Shown piece by piece: positions 59,121 to 64,000 of a stretch of 64,000 bases of DNA. The stretch's first letter is position 1. Each line of letters opens with the position of its first letter. Position numbers and translations under genes: made by a program. This DNA is from Gemmatimonadota bacterium (GTDB lineage Bacteria > Gemmatimonadota > Gemmatimonadetes > Longimicrobiales > Gaopeijiaceae): the NCBI GenBank assembly GCA_002724575.1, contig PBPC01000057.1, positions 1 to 64,000 of the forward strand. The letters are read 5' to 3'. Below the pieces are notes generated by a model. That model worked only from the letters and a program-made list of their open reading frames with translations, searched no databases and was not told the DNA's origin.

Positions 59121-61439
59121 TTATCCCGTGCCTAGTCTCGACCAAGCTTCAGCACGCTCACGGTATTGCTCCATCAATTCTTCATCAGATGTCTGTAATG
59201 CAGCTTGACTTAGAGCTAAGTACCCCCAGGCGTAATAGTTAGGGATCCCGATCGTCGCGAGATCAGGCCAGTGTGTCCATTCATCTGGAATCCCTGATCG
59301 GTGCATGAAGACTTCGGTCAATAAAGTGTGTGTTCTTGGCATGTCTACCCATTGACCTATTACTGATTCATACGGTGAGGGTAACATACGGATAACACCC
59401 CCAGGGCTCTCGACCTCCTCTAGTGGACCGTTATTCAATCGGTAAGCAAGGCCCTGACGGACGAGGTAGTTCGTTAACCCCAGTGATACCGCAGCGTTAC
59501 CACTGGATGAGAAATAGATCGGCCGTTCATCGATTACCTCCCCGATCAACGCGAGCGCATACTGTTCCCACGGTACTAGACTATCACCGTCTCTCAAAAT
59601 AGTACTGATGTCTCCTAGTCTAACGGATCTATTTCCTTCGATGCGCACATAATTCTGTGAAACCTGGTCAATCTGTTCATCAGTAAGTGGGATGATCGAC
59701 TTAGTGGGTTCCCTAATACTAGTAGGCATGACCAGAGAGACCTTGTCGGGCATAGACGTGGGATCAGTCACATATGCTGCGGACGTGTTTTCTGCAGTAT
59801 ATGGACGCTGACAAATAATTCTGGACCAGTCCTCAGATGCACGCATGTCAGGATCACATGGCGCCGTTATCCTCTTGAGCTGTTTAGTGTACCACTCAGT
59901 GTTTAGGTAGGAAGTCACAATGACTGTGACGTCTCGCCTGATGCCTTCTACTTCCTGTAAGTACCAGAGTGGGAAGGTGTCGTTATCACCATTCGTAAAA
60001 AGCACACCATATGGTTCCACGCTCATTAGAAGGTTGTGGGCCCAATCCCTGGCAGAGTAGTCGTCAGCACGACTCGCCCAAGTGAAATTCAGAAGCAACG
60101 GAATGAGTGCCAACCCTAGGATTGGGCTGGCCTTTACGAGCCCCGAGCGAGCGTCACGGCTTGCTTCCCTCCAAAGAGTTGCAATACCAATGCCTGCCCA
60201 AAGCCCCCATACAGAGAAGCTGACAATGAAGAAGTAGTCACGCTCACGAACTTCATGGAGTCCTCGGTCGGCCATTGGGTCTGGAAGCGAATACCCGTAT
60301 CTGAAGTTCAAGTAGTAGACTAGACCAGCGGATAAAGTCACGAAGAGTGTGGCTAAGAAAATGAAGCTCGTCCGATCTCTCCTTGCGTGCTCGATCGCGC
60401 CCCATACGCCTAACCCTGTGAATAGCATCGTGAATGGGAGGCGCCAATTAGAGAAGAGAACGTTGTTGCCATCGAGGGATCTGGCCCACTGCCAGTCGAA
60501 ATACTGAAGGTAGTTCGCAAACTGTGAGACTAGTGGAGCGGATCTAGGGAGCAGGGGTGGCTTCTCGTATTGAGTACGATTGAGGGCTTCTGCCAAAGCT
60601 GCACAGCCAGCTTTTCCGTAGGTAACTACAGCTGAGAGTGCAGAGCCGATATCTGGACAAGCCGGTGCCGCTTCGTTGATTACCGGCTGAAGTCCAGCAC
60701 GCAGGGGTAAAAATAAATGAATAGATAGTCCGATCACCGCTACGGCTGCACCGGCAAAATACAAGCGCCAGTTCAAAAGAGTTTGGGGTTGGACCACGAG
60801 TATGAAGATTCCGATGGCAGGGGCAACGAGGAATGCCATCAGGTGATTTCCCACACTCAAGGCGAGAATGAAGACCATCAGAATGAGTAGATTGTCGTCC
60901 TTGCCTTTCCCCAGGTTCTCTTGCCATCGGACCGCTAGCCACGAAAGAAGAGCGATCGTGAAGAGTGAGACTGTGTAAACCTTCTCGTTGACGTTTGACT
61001 GGCTCCAGACTGTAAAGGAAGTCGAACTCACAAGAACAGCTGCTGCAGCTCCAACGAGCCGGAAAAGCCTGTCACTCGAGAAGTAGCGCAGGATGTGGTG
61101 TGCCACTAGGAACCACATAGCATGAGCGGCGGCGGACATGAAAGCACTGAATAGATTGATACTGGTTGCTACGGATAGGCCGACGGATGTGAAAATCACA
61201 GACCATGCTCTGGCGAGGACTACGAAGAGCGGATTCCCGGGAGGGTGTGGAATACCGAGTATGTGGCCAGTCGCGATATACTCGCTGGTATCCCAGAACG
61301 CTGTTGTAGGAGAGAGCGTGAGCCAGTATAGAGCAAACACGAGTGCTCCTGCGATCCAAGCCTCCGTATAAGGAGGACGAAGGTCCTCGGCACCACCCTT
61401 TGAGCTCTCGTGCAGTGCTTGTTCGCTTGCTCTACTCAT
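59121..61439 (-). CDS. DUF2723-family polytopic membrane protein
   Basis: 772 residues. About ten helices fill the first 480 residues, beginning with WIAGALVFALYWLTLSPTTAFWDTSEYIATGHILGIPHPPGNPLF, the DUF2723 hallmark that resembles GT-C glycosyltransferases; the paired acidic residues in the first loop (WDTSEY) suit that. The C-terminal 290 residues are extracytoplasmic (FTNGDNDTFPLWYLQEVEGIRRDVTVI). Thought to transfer sugars from lipid carriers, possibly to proteins, but this is not proven for most members. ATG 61439 gives the MSRASE start; 61451 is four codons earlier. Confidence 0.85.
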   Translation of the reverse strand: MSRASEQALHESSKGGAEDLRPPYTEAWIAGALVFALYWLTLSPTTAFWDTSEYIATGHILGIPHPPGNPLFVVLARAWSVIFTSVGLSVATSINLFSAFMSAAAHAMWFLVAHHILRYFSSDRLFRLVGAAAAVLVSSTSFTVWSQSNVNEKVYTVSLFTIALLSWLAVRWQENLGKGKDDNLLILMVFILALSVGNHLMAFLVAPAIGIFILVVQPQTLLNWRLYFAGAAVAVIGLSIHLFLPLRAGLQPVINEAAPACPDIGSALSAVVTYGKAGCAALAEALNRTQYEKPPLLPRSAPLVSQFANYLQYFDWQWARSLDGNNVLFSNWRLPFTMLFTGLGVWGAIEHARRDRTSFIFLATLFVTLSAGLVYYLNFRYGYSLPDPMADRGLHEVRERDYFFIVSFSVWGLWAGIGIATLWREASRDARSGLVKASPILGLALIPLLLNFTWASRADDYSARDWAHNLLMSVEPYGVLFTNGDNDTFPLWYLQEVEGIRRDVTVIVTSYLNTEWYTKQLKRITAPCDPDMRASEDWSRIICQRPYTAENTSAAYVTDPTSMPDKVSLVMPTSIREPTKSIIPLTDEQIDQVSQNYVRIEGNRSVRLGDISTILRDGDSLVPWEQYALALIGEVIDERPIYFSSSGNAAVSLGLTNYLVRQGLAYRLNNGPLEEVESPGGVIRMLPSPYESVIGQWVDMPRTHTLLTEVFMHRSGIPDEWTHWPDLATIGIPNYYAWGYLALSQAALQTSDEELMEQYRERAEAWSRLGTG

Positions 61440-61551
61440 TTTGTACTTCATCTAATCCCACTGAAGCAGTTTCTTGAACAGAGGTCATGTTTGATTAGCC
61501 ATCACTAAATGAGACCTCAAAGTTAATTGCCCTGCATAGTCCGCTTGTATC

Positions 61552-63597
61552 CTAGTCAACTGATGGGGCCTTAGGTCTCCTTGTAAGATGCAGGCATCCC
61601 CAGGGATCTGGCTTTACGATCCAGCCTGGGGGCACCCAGGTCGTTCCACTGTATTCTTGAACGATTACCGGACCGTCTAACGCGTGTTCCAAACGTAAGT
61701 CGCTTCGAGATACCAATGTTGACTCTATCTCTTTGTCTCCATAGACGACGCTAGTTGAACGAGTTGGTGGTGGGGCATCGGCAGTGGAGAGTCTATGGAC
61801 CGTAAGGGTTGGAGCTGGTGCAGTTACTACTGCTCGCAAAGTGACTGCCTCCACTGCTGTTCCATCTCTACGATACCCGTAGCGTTCTTCGTGCAAGTTA
61901 TGGAAGCGTTCGGCCCAATCTTCGGCGCGAACCCGTAGCTCGAAGCTCTGCCCTCGATATCGCGCATCAATCCAGAGTGTAGTGGATAATTCATCTGGGT
62001 CTGCGCCTTCCTCAACCATCTCCGTCCGTGCTTGAAGAGCAAGTTCTGCTAGTGCATCCTCAATGTAGTCCGCAGCGCTTGAATCATCAGTGGCTTGAAA
62101 CACAGTGCGAGCAGTTTCGCGGGTCACGGGCGAAGCCAACATTCCGTAGGCTGATAAGAGGCCAGGATCTGGAGGGATCAGGGCTTCGTGAGCTCCTAGG
62201 CGCTCAGTGAGTTCGGCGACGTGTAGGCCGCCGGCACCGCCGAAAGCGACGATAGTAAAATCCTCTGGATCGTAGCCACGCTCTACAGAGATCACGCGTA
62301 AAGCTCGCTCCATAGCTGTGTCTGCCACGGCTAGGATTCCTTCGGCAGTTTCTTCAAGAGACGCTCCGAGTGCTGTTGCCATTGTCCCCAGCGGATCACT
62401 GATTGCGTCCCGATCAAGAGTTTCACTGCCACCCAGGAAGGCAGAAGCCGGAAGGCGTCCAAGCCAAACATGGGCATCCGTTACTGTGACCTTCGATCCT
62501 CCTCTCCCATAGCAGATCGGCCCGGGTTCTGCTCCGGCGCTCTGAGGGCCTACCCTGAGTGCACCCCCCGCGTCGACTCTGGCCAGTGATCCACCACCAG
62601 CACCGACGGTATGGATATCCAGAACCGGAATTGCTGTCGGTTGCCCTGCAATCTCGAACTCTCGAGTCCTGAGTGGGTGCCCAGGACACAGGGATACGTC
62701 AGTGGAGGTCCCTCCCATGTCAAAGGAAATGATTCGCTCCCTGCCAGAGCGTTCAGCCCAGGTTAGTGCCCCAATAACCCCTCCAGCAGGGCCGGAAAGG
62801 ACTGTGTGCACTGGTTCCTTTATTGCCCGTTCAACTGGGAGCACACCCCCATTCGATCCCATGATCCTCACTCGTATCGCGCCTGCTTCTTTCGAGATGC
62901 GTCCGAGATAATTGCTCATAATTGGAGCTACATAGGCGTTTACCACAGTAGTGGATGTGCGCTCATACTCTCGGAATTCTGGCACTAAGTCAGCGGAAAC
63001 TGATAGCGGTAACCCAGTCGCGCCCAGCGTTTCTGCAACAAGTTTCTCATGAGTATCATCGGCGTAACTGTGCAGAAGTGAGATTGCGACAGCTTCAGCA
63101 TCGTGTTCCTTAATCCCAGGGACGAGGGTCGCGAGTTCCTCAAGGTCAAGCGGTTCGATTTCTTCACCTTGCGGCCCAATTCGTCCACTGATGCCTAAGC
63201 GGTCATCGCGAGTAACCAGCGGAGGAAGCCTATGTCCAACCAACGCGTATAGTTGAGGTCGGTTCTGCCTGCCGATCTCGATCACATCCTCAAACCCTCT
63301 GTTGGTCACCAGTAATACCTTGGCACCGCGTCGTTCAAGCAAAGTATTTGTCGCGACTGTTGAGCCATGAAGAAGAGCAAGCGGGTGGTCCTTGCGGTCG
63401 GAGCCTTTAGTAATCCCGAAAATCTCTAGAATCCCGTCTAATACTGCTTGTGAGGGGTCTTCAGGTGTTGAGGACACCTTAAGCGTTCGGATTTCTCCTT
63501 CTCTGAGAAGTACTAGATCTGTGAAGGTTCCACCTGTGTCCACAGCGAGGAGTGCCGTTGACGCTCCTTGATGCTCGGAGGACATTGTTTCGCTCAT
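61552..63597 (-). CDS. Hydantoinase/oxoprolinase family protein, HyuA type
   Basis: 681 residues of the hydantoinase A / 5-oxoprolinase N-terminal family. ATP-grasp-unrelated, actin-like core with DTGGTFTDLVLL, HGSTVATNTLLERRG, FDMGGTSTDVSL and GGAGGLHVAELTERLG. Partner subunit HyuB usually follows as an adjacent gene; here the next gene on this strand is the DUF2723 protein, so it may act with a partner elsewhere. Hydrolyses cyclic amides with ATP. Its ATG overlaps the trpE ATG on the other strand; M5 at 63585 is an alternative. Confidence 0.9.
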   Translation of the reverse strand: MSETMSSEHQGASTALLAVDTGGTFTDLVLLREGEIRTLKVSSTPEDPSQAVLDGILEIFGITKGSDRKDHPLALLHGSTVATNTLLERRGAKVLLVTNRGFEDVIEIGRQNRPQLYALVGHRLPPLVTRDDRLGISGRIGPQGEEIEPLDLEELATLVPGIKEHDAEAVAISLLHSYADDTHEKLVAETLGATGLPLSVSADLVPEFREYERTSTTVVNAYVAPIMSNYLGRISKEAGAIRVRIMGSNGGVLPVERAIKEPVHTVLSGPAGGVIGALTWAERSGRERIISFDMGGTSTDVSLCPGHPLRTREFEIAGQPTAIPVLDIHTVGAGGGSLARVDAGGALRVGPQSAGAEPGPICYGRGGSKVTVTDAHVWLGRLPASAFLGGSETLDRDAISDPLGTMATALGASLEETAEGILAVADTAMERALRVISVERGYDPEDFTIVAFGGAGGLHVAELTERLGAHEALIPPDPGLLSAYGMLASPVTRETARTVFQATDDSSAADYIEDALAELALQARTEMVEEGADPDELSTTLWIDARYRGQSFELRVRAEDWAERFHNLHEERYGYRRDGTAVEAVTLRAVVTAPAPTLTVHRLSTADAPPPTRSTSVVYGDKEIESTLVSRSDLRLEHALDGPVIVQEYSGTTWVPPGWIVKPDPWGCLHLTRRPKAPSVD

Positions 63598-64000
63598 GCA
63601 GATTCAACCCTCTTTCAATGATTTCAAGGCCCTCGCCGACAAGTGCGGCTTGGTACCAGTATGGCAAGAGTTCCTTTTCGATCTAGATACAGCTGTAACC
63701 GCTTATTCTAAACTAGCTGAACCTCCCTTTGGGTTTCTTCTCGAATCGGTACTTGGCGGCGAACAATGGGCCCGATACTCGTTTGTGGGAACCCGTCCGT
63801 CAGGCGCTTGGAAACTTCAAGGTGGTGAAGTTTCGTGGTGGACGCCTGAAGAAGGCTGGCAGAAGGTTGATACCAGTGACCCACTTGAAGACCTAGATAT
63901 AAGGTTGAGAGAACGTGTGCCAGCTGAAATTGATGGTCTTCCCCGGTTTTGGGGAGGAGCAGTCGGCTATTTCGGTTACGACGTGGCGAGAGAGATTGAG
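63596..64000 (+). CDS. trpE: Anthranilate synthase component I, N-terminal part (partial)
   Basis: Not in the track because it is open at the right edge. From ATG 63596: MQIQPSFNDFKALADKCGLV, then FLLESVLGGEQWARYSFVGTRPSG, which is the TrpE N-terminal substrate/tryptophan-feedback region, and GLPRFWGGAVGYFGYDVARE, also conserved. Only 135 codons are visible. The related PabB would lack the LLES...GRYSF-type pattern here, so TrpE is the better call. GGAGGA lies 13 bases before the ATG, rather far. Divergent from hyuA with overlapping start codons. Confidence 0.85.
   Translation, partial: MQIQPSFNDFKALADKCGLVPVWQEFLFDLDTAVTAYSKLAEPPFGFLLESVLGGEQWARYSFVGTRPSGAWKLQGGEVSWWTPEEGWQKVDTSDPLEDLDIRLRERVPAEIDGLPRFWGGAVGYFGYDVAREIE

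Noticed and set aside
1-64000. tRNA, rRNA, CRISPR arrays, insertion sequences, phage genes
   Set aside because: Looked in all intergenic gaps and for repeated units; found no cloverleaf T-loop, repeat-spacer pattern, transposase or integrase.

Overview
The window looks like a free-living, aerobic, probably marine bacterium of the Gemmatimonadota or a nearby phylum. Reasons: a complete alternative complex III operon (actABCDEF), many exported M24/M28/P1 peptidases and amidohydrolases, a DUF5916 protein, a DUF2723 membrane protein, and two short sigma-70 factors lacking region 1.1. The placement is inferred from gene content, not from a marker tree. Codon and base use look even throughout. I saw no tRNA, rRNA, CRISPR array, transposase or prophage gene, so this reads as a core-type chromosomal segment with dense, often overlapping genes.

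Layout. 1-5.9 kb: start of a DUF5916 outer-membrane-type protein, a LuxE-LuxC-like acyl reductase pair without luciferase, an AbrB-type regulator, a NatA/NatB-type ABC exporter and a small conserved hypothetical. 6.4-13.9 kb: actA-F, tightly overlapped, encoding the quinol:electron-acceptor oxidoreductase. 13.9-15.8 kb (minus): hisN-like phosphatase, a TrmJ/TrmH-type RNA methyltransferase and a tatA that is absent from the ORF track, preceded by what looks like the tail of a decayed acyl-CoA dehydrogenase. 16-21 kb: gcvH, full-length gcvP, a UPF0173 hydrolase and a LipM-type octanoyltransferase that plausibly serves GcvH. 21-28.5 kb: a stand-alone ExbB/TolQ protein, a lytic transglycosylase, a cold-shock protein, DNA polymerase I with a degenerate proofreading site, and a sigma factor.

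28.7-34.6 kb: an Omp85-like outer-membrane protein, malic enzyme-phosphotransacetylase fusion (maeB) and ATP-type PEP carboxykinase (pckA), which together control the C3/C4 node. 34.8-47.3 kb: exported M24 peptidase, MATE transporter, then a tight run of EVE protein, P1 peptidase, M28 peptidase, methylmalonate-semialdehyde dehydrogenase, class III aminotransferase, a 49-residue membrane microprotein and a sodium/solute symporter, followed by an exported amidohydrolase. This reads as peptide and (beta-)amino acid scavenging. 47.4-50.7 kb: HD phosphohydrolase, a second sigma factor and rsgA. 50.8-53.5 kb (minus): a BtuFCD-type uptake system.

53.8-56.3 kb holds the most unusual gene: a single-chain fusion of an Mre11/SbcD-like nuclease and a miniature Rad50/SbcC-like half with a CPLC zinc-hook motif, in which both the nuclease and ATPase signature residues are partly replaced. 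56.4-59.1 kb: RidA, a sarcosine-oxidase-like FAD enzyme and an ornithine cyclodeaminase/mu-crystallin enzyme, probably handling imine-forming amino acid breakdown. 59.1-64 kb: DUF2723 protein, hydantoinase/oxoprolinase HyuA and, divergent from it with overlapping start codons, the start of trpE, which runs off the window.
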